28,254 nt of DNA from the NCBI GenBank assembly GCA_003561815.1, contig PWVP01000137.1, forward strand, positions 1 to 28,254, given 5' to 3'. The notes beneath the pieces were generated by a model. That model was not told the origin of the DNA. It saw only the letters and a program-made list of their open reading frames with translations, and ran no database searches. Made by a program: the position numbers and the translations under genes. This DNA is from Campylobacterota bacterium. Lineage in GTDB: Bacteria > Campylobacterota > Campylobacteria > Campylobacterales > SZUA-545. How positions within the stretch are numbered: position 1 is the first letter of the stretch; each line of letters opens with the position of its first letter. Below are positions 7,728 through 16,437 of this stretch, piece by piece.

Positions 7728-8883
7728 GGCGTTTGAACCCTTCGTCAATCTCTGCGCGGCTGATGGTCACTGGCGGAAGCATCCGCACCCGGCGGCGGCC
7801 CGATTTGAGGATCAAAAGCCCCGCCTCATGGGCTGCATCAATCACCGCCTGCTGGATCGTCTCATCGCGTGCAATCAGCGCGCGCATCAGCCCCAGCCCG
7901 GTCTCACCCTCAAAAAGGGTATCAAAACGGCGGGCAAACGCTTCGCTCTTATCTTTAAAGTAGGTGATCGCCTCGGCCAGCGCCCCGCTTTCGTGGTACT
8001 CCTTTAAGATGGCCAGCACGGTCATGGCCGCTTTGGAGGAGAGGAAGTTGCCCCCAAAGGTGGAGCCGTGATCGCCGGGCGAGAGGATCGACTTATGCGT
8101 AGTCAAAATCGCCCCGATCGGCACGCCGCCAGCCAGCCCTTTGGCCAGGGTGACGATATCGGGGGTGATGCCATACAGCCCGCTGGCCAGCAGCTCGCCG
8201 GTGCGGTAGATACCTGTCTGCACCTCATCGACAATCAGCAGAATATCCCGCCTGCGTAGCACTGCTGCGAGTTTCTGAACCGCCTCGCGATCCAGCGGGG
8301 TGACGCCCCCTTCACCCTGCACCAGCTCCACCATCACCGCCACGGTGTGATCATCAATCAGCCCCTCGATCGCATCGATATTCTCAGCGTAGACAAAACC
8401 ATCCGGGTAGGGACCGAAGTAGTTGTGCATCTGCGTCTGTCCGGTCGCCTTCAAAGCGGTAATGGTGCGGCCATGAAAGGAGTGGGCCAGCGTGATCACC
8501 TTATACCGCTTGGGCAGGCCCCCCTCCTCGCCGTAGCGCCGCGCGATCTTGATCGCCCCCTCGTTGGCCTCCGCGCCGCTGTTGGCAAAAAAGCAGCGCG
8601 CATCCAGGCCGCTGAGGTGCACCAGCTCTCTGGCCAGCTGCGCCTGGGGCTCTATCAGGTAGAGGTTGGAGGTGTGAATCAGGGTGGAGGCCTGCGTGGC
8701 GATCGCCTCGCTGAGAGCCGGGTGGCCGTGGCCAACACTCACCACACCAATGCCGGAGGTAAAGTCGATATACTCCCGCCCGCTACGCTCGGTCAGGATA
8801 GCGCCCTGGCCTTTGATAAACTCCAGATTGCGCCGTGCGTAGGTGTGCATCACATAGTTTTGATCCAGCGCTGCCAGGCTCAT
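7702..8883 (-). CDS. argD: Acetylornithine aminotransferase-type PLP enzyme
   Basis: A 393-residue class III aminotransferase, most like ArgD, which converts N-acetylglutamate semialdehyde to N-acetylornithine in arginine synthesis and often also acts in lysine synthesis. Visible motifs are FTSGIGVVSVGHGHP near the N-terminus, the PLP phosphate-binding region FFANSGAEANEGAIK (98-112), HSFHGRT (134-140), the acid D219 in LLIVDEVQTG, and the Schiff-base Lys248 in TLAKGLAGGVPIGA. ATG 8883 has AAAGGAG 5 bases upstream and overlaps the adaptor stop by four bases. It lies between the membrane-fusion gene and the TolC-type gene of an RND pump, an unexpected place. Related enzymes (GABA or succinylornithine aminotransferase) share these motifs, so the substrate is inferred. 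Confidence 0.9.
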   Translation of the reverse strand: MSLAALDQNYVMHTYARRNLEFIKGQGAILTERSGREYIDFTSGIGVVSVGHGHPALSEAIATQASTLIHTSNLYLIEPQAQLARELVHLSGLDARCFFANSGAEANEGAIKIARRYGEEGGLPKRYKVITLAHSFHGRTITALKATGQTQMHNYFGPYPDGFVYAENIDAIEGLIDDHTVAVMVELVQGEGGVTPLDREAVQKLAAVLRRRDILLIVDEVQTGIYRTGELLASGLYGITPDIVTLAKGLAGGVPIGAILTTHKSILSPGDHGSTFGGNFLSSKAAMTVLAILKEYHESGALAEAITYFKDKSEAFARRFDTLFEGETGLGLMRALIARDETIQQAVIDAAHEAGLLILKSGRRRVRMLPPVTISRAEIDEGFKRLESACLSL

Positions 8884-9605
8884 CGTCGCTCCTTTGGGAT
8901 AAATTCAATCTCAACCAACCGGGAAAACCCCCCCTCTGGCGGTGGCCCCACCAGCTCCACCCGATACGAGGAGATGTGGCGCTCATCGGCAACCGACCAG
9001 ATCCGATCGACGCTAAAGTCGGATTTTTGGCCATCAACCATAATCTCTTTTTCCTTAAGGGTGCGCGCCTGGGCGATCGGCACGAAGATCACCGCCCGTG
9101 CGCGACTTAGATCGTACAGCTGGGCGAGCGGTTGGCCCTGGGCCACATACTCCCCCTCCTGAACCAAAATGCGATCCACAAAGCGCCCCGTGGCGTACAC
9201 CTCAAGCCCATCGGCCGCCTCCTGGGCAGCCACATGGCGCTCTTTAGCCTGTGCCAGCTGGCTTTTAAGCTCCAAAATCGCCATCTCTTCCCCCTCAAGC
9301 TCCCGGCGGCTCACACTGGAGAGCTGACGGTTTCGCGCGTACTGCTCCTCGCGCAGCTGCAGTGTGCGCTCCAGGCTCTGCACCTGAGTCTTAGCAGCCG
9401 CCAGCCGCGCCTGGGTCACCTCACCCTGAAAGCGAATCAGCGCGCGATCGGTGCCTAACTGCCCCTTTTGCTGCTCATCGATAGCGGCCACCTGTGCGGC
9501 CACTGTACTGCTTAAGAGCAGCGTCCGATCGGGCTCTAAGCGGGCGAAGTAGCTCTGGGCCAGTAGATAGAGCGGAATCAGGCCTAAAAACAGCGCAATC
9601 CTCAT
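8880..9605 (-). CDS. RND efflux periplasmic adaptor (HlyD/MFP family), short form
   Basis: Membrane-fusion protein that bridges the RND permease and the TolC-type channel. At 241 residues it is much shorter than typical adaptors (350-400). It begins with an uncleaved anchor or signal segment (RIALFLGLIPLYLLAQ), followed by an alpha-helical hairpin of about 60-130 rich in Gln, Leu, Arg and Glu (TQVQSLERTLQLREEQYARNR). A lipoyl-like half motif with VQEGEYVAQGQPLAQLYD (about 148-165) and a beta-barrel-like C-terminus follow. The four-base overlaps with the permease gene upstream and the aminotransferase gene downstream place it inside the operon. The short length suggests a minimal adaptor; the frame shows no sign of disruption. 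Confidence 0.85.
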   Translation of the reverse strand: MRIALFLGLIPLYLLAQSYFARLEPDRTLLLSSTVAAQVAAIDEQQKGQLGTDRALIRFQGEVTQARLAAAKTQVQSLERTLQLREEQYARNRQLSSVSRRELEGEEMAILELKSQLAQAKERHVAAQEAADGLEVYATGRFVDRILVQEGEYVAQGQPLAQLYDLSRARAVIFVPIAQARTLKEKEIMVDGQKSDFSVDRIWSVADERHISSYRVELVGPPPEGGFSRLVEIEFIPKERR

Positions 9606-12600
9606 GGCGTATCATCCTTGATTCGATTTAGCAGGGCGTAGAAGGTGGGGACATAGAAGAGATTGAGCACCGTCGCCCAGAAGAGGCCAAAGGCGAGCGA
9701 AACCGCCAACGGCTGCAAAATCACCGCCTGCCCGGTGGGGAAAAAGACCAGCAGGCTGAGTCCGGCCAGGGTGGTGAGTGTCGTGAGTACCACCGGTCGC
9801 ACCCGCAAGCGAGCCCGATCGATCAGCTCACTAAGGCTCCGGGTGCGGCGGATAAAGTCCAGCATCACGATCCCGCCATTAACCGCCACCCCCGCCAGAC
9901 CCAGTGCGCCGATCATCGAGGGCATGGTCAGCGGCATCGCCATCAGCGCATGGCCCAAAATCACCCCCAGTAGCGAAAGGGGGATCACCGAGAGGATCAT
10001 CAGCGTGGTGCGAAAGGAGTTAAACTCCACCAGCAGCGTCAAAAAGATCAAAAAGAGCGCCACCATCGAGGCGAGCAGCATCTGCCGCAGCAGCTGATTG
10101 GTCGCCTCCTGCTCGCCCCCGAGGGCGATCTGCACCCCCGGTGTCTGCTCGATCGCCTCTAGCAGCGGCGCGATGCGCTCCATCACCTCCGAGGCGGTGA
10201 TCTGATCCACATCGGCATAGACACTGCGGCGCTTCTGACCGGCCACTTTGGCGATCTTTTCGGTGTTCTCAATCTCGACAAACGAGACCACATCCTCTAG
10301 CAGCACCTGCCGCCCATCCTCCAGCGTCAGTGAGAAGTGGCGCAGGCTCTTGAGGTGATCCTTTCTAAGCGATACAGGCACCACCTCTAAAACCCCCTCC
10401 CCATCAAGCGCTCTCGCGCGCACCGGCTTTAGGTAGTAGTCGCTCAGCGCCGCTTGCAGCGACACCTCATCAAGCCCCAGATCGCGGCCATAGGCGTTGA
10501 GCTCCAAACGCAGCTCCGCGATGCCCATCTGCATATCATCGCGCAGACGCACCACCCCCTCGATCGCCTCGAGCGCCTGGCGGATGCGGGCCACCTTCTG
10601 AGCCGAGAGCGCATCATCATCACTCACCACCGCAATCTCCAGATCGGTATCGACCACCCCTGCGCGGGTGCCGGTCACCTCAAACTCCAGCAATCCGTGG
10701 GCGGCTTTAAAGCCGGAGAGATCCTGCTGCAGGCGGCGCACCACCTCATTGGAGTCCAGTTCGCGCACCATCCCCTCGCCGTCATACCCTAGCGAGAAGA
10801 AGGGGGTGATGTAGCGATCGACGAAGTTTTGCGGTTTGAGGTGGTGCAGATCGACGAAGAAGTGAAAGAGGTGATTCCCCCCCTCCGATCGGCCATCGGC
10901 ACTCATGCGAAACCCCGCGATCGCCGTTAGAGAGTCGATGTGATAGAGCTCACGGTAGCGCTCAAGCTCTTTTGCCAGAGCCGATGTCACCGCGTAGCTC
11001 TCCTCAAGCGTGGTGTCCACCGGTAGCTTCCCGGTGATATTGATCTGATGGGCATCAAAGGGGAGAAAAAACTGAAAGCGCATCAGCGAGAAGCCCAGCA
11101 CAATCAGCAGCGGCACCCCGATCCAGAAAAAGAGCAGCGTGCTCTTTTTGTAGTGGATCAGGGTGCGAACCGCACGGGCGTAGAGGTTGGTCACCGGCGT
11201 CCAGTCCAGCTCCCGCTCCCTTTTGGTCAGTAGCTGCTGACAGTGCAGCGGCAAAAAGATAAAGGACTCAATCAGCGCCGCCAAAATCAGCAGCGAGATG
11301 GCGATGGGGATAATCTTGATAAACATCCCGATCTCGCCGGTGAGCATCAGCATGGGCAGAAAGGCAAACACCGTCGTCAGCGAGGCGGCAATCACCGGTG
11401 CGACCATCTCCTTGGCCCCCAGCCAGGCCGCCTCCTTTGGCTCATACCCCTCCTCGATATGGCGCTGGATATTCTCCGCCACGATGATCGCATCATCGAC
11501 AATCACCCCGATGGCAATCAGCGCCCCTAGCAGGCTGATCATATTGATCGTCTCACCCATCTGGTGCAAAAAGACCAGCGAGATCACAAAGGCCACCGGA
11601 ATTCCCATCGTCACCACCAGGCTGATGCGCTTATTGATCAGCACAAACATCACGAAGCTGACCAGAATCAGGCCGAAGAAGATGCTGCTGGTGACGGTGT
11701 TTAGCCGGCTTCGGATGTAGACAGAGGTGTCGCTGAAGGTGCCCACACTCAGCTTCGGATACTCCGACTCCAGCGAAGCGGCCACCTCACGCACCGTACG
11801 GGCGAGCACCATCGCATTGCCCTCTTTGGCTTTGGCGACATTGATCGAGAGGGCGGGCGATCCGTTAAAGCTCGCCAGCGTATCGCTGCGAGCGTGGCCG
11901 ATAGAGAGCCGGGCGATATCGGACAGATAGAGCCGCCGATCGCCGATGGTGACGAGCGTCTCTTTGAGAGCTTGAAGATCCTTTGGCCCGCCGAAGCTGC
12001 TTAGAAAAAAGTGGCGCGCACCCCGCTCCTCGATCTTGCCGATGGGAAAGATGGTGCTCAGTCGTCCGATCGCCTGGGCAACCTGGGTGGGGCTAAGGCC
12101 GTAGGCCTGGATACGGGCGGGGTCGAGCTCTATAAGGATCTGGCGATCGCTCTCGCCGTAGATCTCGATTTTGGTGAGGTTCTCCACGCGGCTTAGGCGC
12201 TGTTTGAGATCCTCGGCAGCACGCATCAGCAGCTGACGATCGCCCGACTCGTGGGCCACATTGACGATAATCAGCGGGATCTCCACCTCCATAATCACCG
12301 CTGAGGGCTCCTCCATGTCCGAAGGCATATCCCGGCGGGCGGCGGTGATGGCATCCTGGACCCGACCGAGTATCTGAAGCGGCTCATCGCCCTCTTGAAG
12401 CACCAGCTCCATCGAGAAAAAGCCCGCCCGAATGGTGGACTCCACCCGATCGATGCCGCTTATCCCGCTCACCTCATTCTCAATCGGTGTCACGGCGATC
12501 TGATCGAGCACATCGGCACTCGCCCCGGCGTAGTGGCCGGTGACCAGCACCCGATCGAGCACCGTCGGCGGAAAGAGCTCTTTAGGCATCGCGTAGTAGG

Positions 12601-12685
12601 AGTAGGCCCCGGCGATCAGCATAAAGAGCAGCAGCGTGTAGTTAAACCGTTTGTTCTCCAAAAAGAAGCGGATTATGCGGCTCAT
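9602..12685 (-). CDS. RND efflux transporter permease (AcrB-like)
   Basis: Inner-membrane proton-driven exporter of 1027 residues, the usual length for the AcrB/HAE class. It starts with a membrane helix (FNYTLLLFMLIAGAYSYYAMPKELFP). A porter domain follows, then the TM2-6 cluster with the proton-relay Asp pair in VIVDDAIIVAEN (D397/D398). A second porter domain and a C-terminal helix cluster (NSFRTTLMILSVIPLSLLGV, then NGGIVMLDFIRRTRS and FYVPTFYALL) follow. GGAG lies 5 bases before ATG 12685. It overlaps the phosphoesterase upstream and the adaptor downstream by four bases each. The substrate cannot be told: drugs, metals, lipids or metabolites are all possible for this superfamily. Confidence 0.95.
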   Translation of the reverse strand: MSRIIRFFLENKRFNYTLLLFMLIAGAYSYYAMPKELFPPTVLDRVLVTGHYAGASADVLDQIAVTPIENEVSGISGIDRVESTIRAGFFSMELVLQEGDEPLQILGRVQDAITAARRDMPSDMEEPSAVIMEVEIPLIIVNVAHESGDRQLLMRAAEDLKQRLSRVENLTKIEIYGESDRQILIELDPARIQAYGLSPTQVAQAIGRLSTIFPIGKIEERGARHFFLSSFGGPKDLQALKETLVTIGDRRLYLSDIARLSIGHARSDTLASFNGSPALSINVAKAKEGNAMVLARTVREVAASLESEYPKLSVGTFSDTSVYIRSRLNTVTSSIFFGLILVSFVMFVLINKRISLVVTMGIPVAFVISLVFLHQMGETINMISLLGALIAIGVIVDDAIIVAENIQRHIEEGYEPKEAAWLGAKEMVAPVIAASLTTVFAFLPMLMLTGEIGMFIKIIPIAISLLILAALIESFIFLPLHCQQLLTKRERELDWTPVTNLYARAVRTLIHYKKSTLLFFWIGVPLLIVLGFSLMRFQFFLPFDAHQINITGKLPVDTTLEESYAVTSALAKELERYRELYHIDSLTAIAGFRMSADGRSEGGNHLFHFFVDLHHLKPQNFVDRYITPFFSLGYDGEGMVRELDSNEVVRRLQQDLSGFKAAHGLLEFEVTGTRAGVVDTDLEIAVVSDDDALSAQKVARIRQALEAIEGVVRLRDDMQMGIAELRLELNAYGRDLGLDEVSLQAALSDYYLKPVRARALDGEGVLEVVPVSLRKDHLKSLRHFSLTLEDGRQVLLEDVVSFVEIENTEKIAKVAGQKRRSVYADVDQITASEVMERIAPLLEAIEQTPGVQIALGGEQEATNQLLRQMLLASMVALFLIFLTLLVEFNSFRTTLMILSVIPLSLLGVILGHALMAMPLTMPSMIGALGLAGVAVNGGIVMLDFIRRTRSLSELIDRARLRVRPVVLTTLTTLAGLSLLVFFPTGQAVILQPLAVSLAFGLFWATVLNLFYVPTFYALLNRIKDDTP

Positions 12686-13809
12686 CGCGGCTCCAGGGTG
12701 ATAAGCCCGATCTCAGCAGGGGCAAAGAGGCGCATCGGCGGCCCCCAGTAGCCCGTGCCGCTGCTGACAAAGATAAAGCCCCGCGCATCGTGGCGGTAAA
12801 GGCCGCGCAGATAGGGCTGCTCAGTGCGCACCAGCAGACCGAAGGGAAAGATCTGCCCCCCGTGGGTGTGACCGGCCAAAAAGAGGTCAAAGCTCTCTGG
12901 CGCGAGATCGTGAATCACGATGGGCTGGTGGGCCAGCACCACCACCACCTCGTCGCGGCCTACCCCCCTAAAGGCCGCTTGCGCATCGGGCGGGCTAAAG
13001 CCCAAACGCTGACCCATCGGATCGAGAATCCCCACTAGCGTGATCGCGCCTGCATCGGTCTGGAGCGTATGGCTCTCGTTTTCCAGCACGGTCATGTTGC
13101 GATCGCGCAGCTGATCGCTGATCGCCTCCAGACCGTGGATATACTCGTGATTGCCCGCTACGAAAAAGGTGCCGTATCGACTCTGTAGATTGGCCAGAGG
13201 CTGGGTGAGGGCGCTCACCTCATCGGCGGGCCGATCGACCAGATCGCCGGTAATGACCACCAGATCGGGACCCAGCGCATTGACCTGTTCGACCACGCTG
13301 CGGGCAAAGCGCGCGCCCAGACGGGGGCTGTTACCCAGATGCAGATCGGTTAGATGGGCGATGCGAAGCGGTTTTTCGATCCCCTCGATCGCCACGGTGT
13401 GGGCGGTTATCTGCGGCGCTTTGGCCGCCCCGGCCAGTGCCGCGATGAGAGCAATCGCGACTGTGAGCACCACCGCCAGATCAAAGCCCAGCCGCCAGCG
13501 ATCGCTTCGCTGCGGGCGTTTGAGCCACCAGCGGCCCAGCAGCAGCATCAGATCATAAATCACCGCCAAAGCAAAAAAGAGAAAAACCGCCCCCACCGCC
13601 GCAGCGAAGAGCTCCAAAACCGCATCATCCACCACCCCAAGACGCCGCAGCGGGAGGTAGCTCACCGATGCCAGCGCCAAAAGGGCCAGCACCGCCGTAA
13701 AGAGGTGGCGCACTCTTTTAGGCAGCACCATCTGTCTGAGACAGCGCCACCACGCATAGAGCGCCATGAACCCGATGATTGTGCTAAAGATCACCATAAA
13801 AGAGATCAT
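12682..13809 (-). CDS. Membrane-anchored metallophosphoesterase (YaeI-like)
   Basis: A 375-residue protein with an N-terminal membrane part of about four hydrophobic helices (about 1-130: for example FMVIFSTIIGFMALYAWW and AVGAVFLFFALAVIYDLMLLL) and a C-terminal calcineurin-like phosphoesterase domain. Metal-binding motifs are complete: DLH (155-157), GDLVD (188-192), GNHE (219-222), AHQP (293-296) and GHTHGGQ (313-319). Relatives include YaeI-type enzymes that hydrolyse phosphodiesters or UDP-diacylglucosamine-like lipids, but the substrate here is unknown. ATG 13809 has GGAGG 4 bases upstream. It is the first gene of the pump operon and overlaps the permease by four bases, so it may act on the envelope together with the pump. 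Confidence 0.9.
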   Translation of the reverse strand: MISFMVIFSTIIGFMALYAWWRCLRQMVLPKRVRHLFTAVLALLALASVSYLPLRRLGVVDDAVLELFAAAVGAVFLFFALAVIYDLMLLLGRWWLKRPQRSDRWRLGFDLAVVLTVAIALIAALAGAAKAPQITAHTVAIEGIEKPLRIAHLTDLHLGNSPRLGARFARSVVEQVNALGPDLVVITGDLVDRPADEVSALTQPLANLQSRYGTFFVAGNHEYIHGLEAISDQLRDRNMTVLENESHTLQTDAGAITLVGILDPMGQRLGFSPPDAQAAFRGVGRDEVVVVLAHQPIVIHDLAPESFDLFLAGHTHGGQIFPFGLLVRTEQPYLRGLYRHDARGFIFVSSGTGYWGPPMRLFAPAEIGLITLEPR

Positions 13810-13830
13810 CTGCCCTCCAAAATCGAGCCA

Positions 13831-13836
13831 ATCATA
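13831..13836 (-). promoter_or_regulatory. Possible -10 box of the phosphoesterase-pump operon
   Basis: TATGAT on the minus strand lies 22 bases before the start codon of the first operon gene. No convincing -35 box lies 16-18 bases further upstream, so this is tentative. Confidence 0.3.
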
Positions 13837-13884
13837 GCCCAGATGGCATTAAGCTATTCAGCAAGCGGCTGCTACACTCCTGAC

Positions 13885-14295
13885 ATGACGAGAGACCACA
13901 GTGAGACACTTTTAGCCCTGCTGCCCGATGTGCCCGCTTTGCAGGTGGCGTGGGTGGGCGTGCCGCTGCCAGCACTTGAGACGATCCAGGAGGCGATCGC
14001 GCCCCAGGGTGGCGAGGTGGCCCTCTTTGGCCCTAAGGCGCTAGCAAAGATCCAGCAGGGTCCGCCGCGCAGCTTCGAGGCGCTGGTGCTCAACAGTGAA
14101 GCGATTGCGATCGATAAGGCGCTGCTCAAAGCGTGTTTCGATCGGCTGGAAAACAGCGCCGTTGCGATTATCATCGGCGGCGCGATCGATCACGCGCTGC
14201 TTGAGTCAGCGGGCTTTAGCAACCCCTCGGTTATCTCCGATGAGAGGGGCGATCTGCAGGTGGCGCACAAATGTTTCGCCTGGGGCAGCCTGTAA
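13885..14295 (+). CDS. Hypothetical protein, 136 residues
   Basis: Not recognised. The frame is open far upstream, across the phosphoesterase gene, but that part is antisense to a conserved gene; ATG 13885 is the first start after the intergenic gap and gives a compact product. No clear ribosome binding site precedes it; TACACT at 13873-13878 could be a -10 box, which would leave almost no leader. The product alternates hydrophobic strands and helices (LQVAWVGVPLP, EVALFGPKALAKI, FEALVLNSEAIA, AVAIIIGGAID), like a small Rossmann-type fold, but carries no cofactor loop I can identify. No signal peptide. It is divergent from the pump operon and precedes the LPP20-like gene by 58 bases. Confidence 0.65.
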   Translation: MTRDHSETLLALLPDVPALQVAWVGVPLPALETIQEAIAPQGGEVALFGPKALAKIQQGPPRSFEALVLNSEAIAIDKALLKACFDRLENSAVAIIIGGAIDHALLESAGFSNPSVISDERGDLQVAHKCFAWGSL

Positions 14296-14353
14296 AAAAA
14301 TTCCCCGCCTGGTCGATGTTGCCCCATAACGCTCTGAAGTGCAAGGAAAAACG

Positions 14354-14905
14354 ATGATCGATCACACAGCAATCCGCACAACACTCGTGCTTCTGGCCGC
14401 CTCAACGCTGCTTCTAGCCAGCCCGAACGGCGGCTACGAGGTGGAGGAGGCGCCCGAAGCGCCGCTTTTTACCCCCGATAGCGCCAACGGCTCTGCCCAG
14501 GCTGCCGATAACGGTCAATCTAGCGCCTCTGCCAGCGGGGAGTATCTCATCCCTAACGCCCCCACCCTCAAGCCGACCAATATCATCACCATCCGGGCGA
14601 TCGGCATGGGGGTGGCCCCCGATCACGCCACCAGCCCTGCTCAGCAGATGGCGCTGGCCAAACGGGCGGCGATTGTCGATGGCTACCGTCAGCTGGGTGA
14701 GAAGCTCCACGGTGTGCGTATCAACGCCCGCGATACCGTCCGGGATGCGATGCTGATGCGTTCAGAGATCCGCACCGAGCTCTACAGTGTGGTGCGCAAC
14801 GCCGAGGTGATCGAAACGGTCTGGGCCGATGGGCTCTGCCAGGTGGAGATGGAGGTCAGACTCGACGGACGGCGCTGGTACCGTGTCCTCTCCGGGGGCT
14901 TTTAG
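14354..14905 (+). CDS. Exported LPP20-like protein
   Basis: A 183-residue exported protein. ATG 14354 is used because AAGGA lies 6 bases upstream; an in-frame GTG at 14339 lacks this. A signal peptide (TTLVLLAASTLLLA) is followed by a low-complexity Ala/Ser/Asn linker (about 25-65). A C-terminal domain then has RAIGMGVAP, AQQMALAKRAAIVDGYRQL and a closing CQVEMEVRLDG strand. This layout matches LPP20/FlgT-N-like domains of Campylobacterota envelope proteins, some of which are linked to flagella. Unlike LPP20 itself there is no lipobox cysteine after the signal peptide. The stop codon overlaps that of yifB on the other strand by two bases. Domain family moderately sure; role unknown. Confidence 0.75.
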   Translation: MIDHTAIRTTLVLLAASTLLLASPNGGYEVEEAPEAPLFTPDSANGSAQAADNGQSSASASGEYLIPNAPTLKPTNIITIRAIGMGVAPDHATSPAQQMALAKRAAIVDGYRQLGEKLHGVRINARDTVRDAMLMRSEIRTELYSVVRNAEVIETVWADGLCQVEMEVRLDGRRWYRVLSGGF

Positions 14906-16437
14906 CGCCGCCGAAAGGAGAGTGCCTCTAGCAGATGGGGCTTTTCGATAGTGTCGCTCGCCTCCAGATCGGCGATGGTGCGCGCCACCCGCCGGATGCG
15001 CTCCACCGCGCGCATCGAGAGGCCAAAGCGACTGGCCGCCTGATCTAAAAGCACACTTGCCTCCTCTTCAAGCAGACAAAACTGCGCCGCCTCCTGCTCA
15101 CCGAGCTTACCGTTTAACTGTGTCTGTCCCCGCTGCTTCTGCTGCCGAAAGGCGCAAAACACCTGCTCGCGCATCGCGGCGCTGCTCTCCTGAGCTGCGG
15201 CTTTTGGATCAGAGTCGGCCATCTGAACCGTCAGATCGATGCGATCCCAGAAGGGATCGGAGAGGCGGTTTTGGTAACGGCTAATCTCGATCGGCGTGCA
15301 GCGACACTCCTGCACACCGGAGTAGAGGTTGCCGCACGGGCAGGGGTTCATCGCTGCGGCAAAGAGAAAGCGGGTCTCATAGCGCACCTTGGTGTTGACC
15401 CGCGAGATGAGCAGCTGGTGATCCTCAAGCGGCTCGCGCAGGGCCTCAAGGGTCGATTTGGCAAAGTGCACCACCTCATCAAAAAAGAGCACCCCGCCAT
15501 GGCTGAGCGCCACCTCCCCCATCCGGGCGTTTTTGGAGCCTCCCCCGAAGATACTCGCGCGGGTAGCGCTGTGGTGCGGTGCACGGAAGGGGCGCCGAGC
15601 GCTGAAGGCCACCCGCCCCTGCTCAAGCGCCTCCAAAGAGGCCTGGGTCAAAAGCTCTTGTAGATCCATCGGCGGCAGAATCGTGCTGAGCCGCTTGATA
15701 ATCATACTCTTGCCGCAGCCGGGTGCACCGCTTAAGATGAGGTTGTGAAAACCGGCTGCGGCGATCAGGGCGGCGCGTTTGGCCTGCTGCTGTCCGCGCA
15801 CCTGATTAAAGTCAACCGCTTTTTCTGGTGATGCTTCGTAGTAGTAGGATCGATCGGCGATTTTTAGCTCCTGCGCGCCCAGTGAGCGTGCCTGGGCGGG
15901 CTTAAGCGGCTGCTCGCCCTGCAAAAACGCTAGCGCCTCTTTTAGCGTCTCAACCCCGTAGGCGCACACCCCCGGTATGGCGGCGATCCGCTCTGCGCTT
16001 TGGCGATCGCAGAGCACCTGTTTTAGATGCCCATCACGGGCTAAAAAGAGCGCGAGCGAGAAGATAGCGGGGGTGGTGCGCACCGACCCGTCCAGCCCCA
16101 ACTCCCCAAAGCAGAAAAACCCCTCCTTTAGGCTCAGGGGCTGCTTGTGCAGTGCGATTAGAAGGGCGATGGGCAGATCCATCTGGCTGCCGCTCTTTTT
16201 CAGATCGCCCGGAAAGAGGCTGACGGTGATTTTCAGAGGGGGGAAGCTAAAGCCGCTTAGCTGCAGTGCGGATTTGATCCGCTCTTTGGACTCGCGGATG
16301 GTCTCATCGCCCAGCCCTACGATACTAAAACCCGGAAGGCCGCGCGTGAAGCTCGCCTCCAGCGAGACCGGGTGGGCTGTCATGCCCTCCAGTGTAGCCG
16401 ATCGGAGTCGGTTTACCGGGGCCGCGATCGCCGCCAC
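14902..16437 (-). CDS. YifB/ComM-type Mg-chelatase-like AAA ATPase
   Basis: A 511-residue protein of the YifB family. In naturally competent bacteria the relative ComM is a helicase that promotes branch migration during uptake of foreign DNA. The N-terminal ChlI-like domain has SFTRGLPGFSIVGLGDETIRESKERIKSAL and the block PPLKITVSLFPGDLKKSG (66-83). The AAA+ core has Walker A GAPGCGKS (237-244) and Walker B VLFFDE (316-321). It is followed by AAMNPCPCGN and a second Cys cluster (ECRC), then DPFWDRIDL and a helical C-terminus. GTG 16437 is the only plausible start upstream of the conserved region, although its purine-rich AGAAGGA is unusually close. It overlaps def by 25 bases and is last in the tig operon. 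Confidence 0.92.
   Translation of the reverse strand: MAAIAAPVNRLRSATLEGMTAHPVSLEASFTRGLPGFSIVGLGDETIRESKERIKSALQLSGFSFPPLKITVSLFPGDLKKSGSQMDLPIALLIALHKQPLSLKEGFFCFGELGLDGSVRTTPAIFSLALFLARDGHLKQVLCDRQSAERIAAIPGVCAYGVETLKEALAFLQGEQPLKPAQARSLGAQELKIADRSYYYEASPEKAVDFNQVRGQQQAKRAALIAAAGFHNLILSGAPGCGKSMIIKRLSTILPPMDLQELLTQASLEALEQGRVAFSARRPFRAPHHSATRASIFGGGSKNARMGEVALSHGGVLFFDEVVHFAKSTLEALREPLEDHQLLISRVNTKVRYETRFLFAAAMNPCPCGNLYSGVQECRCTPIEISRYQNRLSDPFWDRIDLTVQMADSDPKAAAQESSAAMREQVFCAFRQQKQRGQTQLNGKLGEQEAAQFCLLEEEASVLLDQAASRFGLSMRAVERIRRVARTIADLEASDTIEKPHLLEALSFRRR

Noticed and set aside
8347..9162. A 271-codon open frame on the plus strand opposite the aminotransferase and adaptor genes.
   Set aside because: It is antisense to two well-conserved genes, has no ribosome binding site and no domain; GC-rich DNA gives many such frames.
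13354..13884. Upstream extension of the 136-residue plus-strand gene across the phosphoesterase gene.
   Set aside because: That stretch is the antisense of conserved metallophosphoesterase sequence and reads as His/Gln/Arg-rich shadow; the ATG at 13885 is in the intergenic gap.
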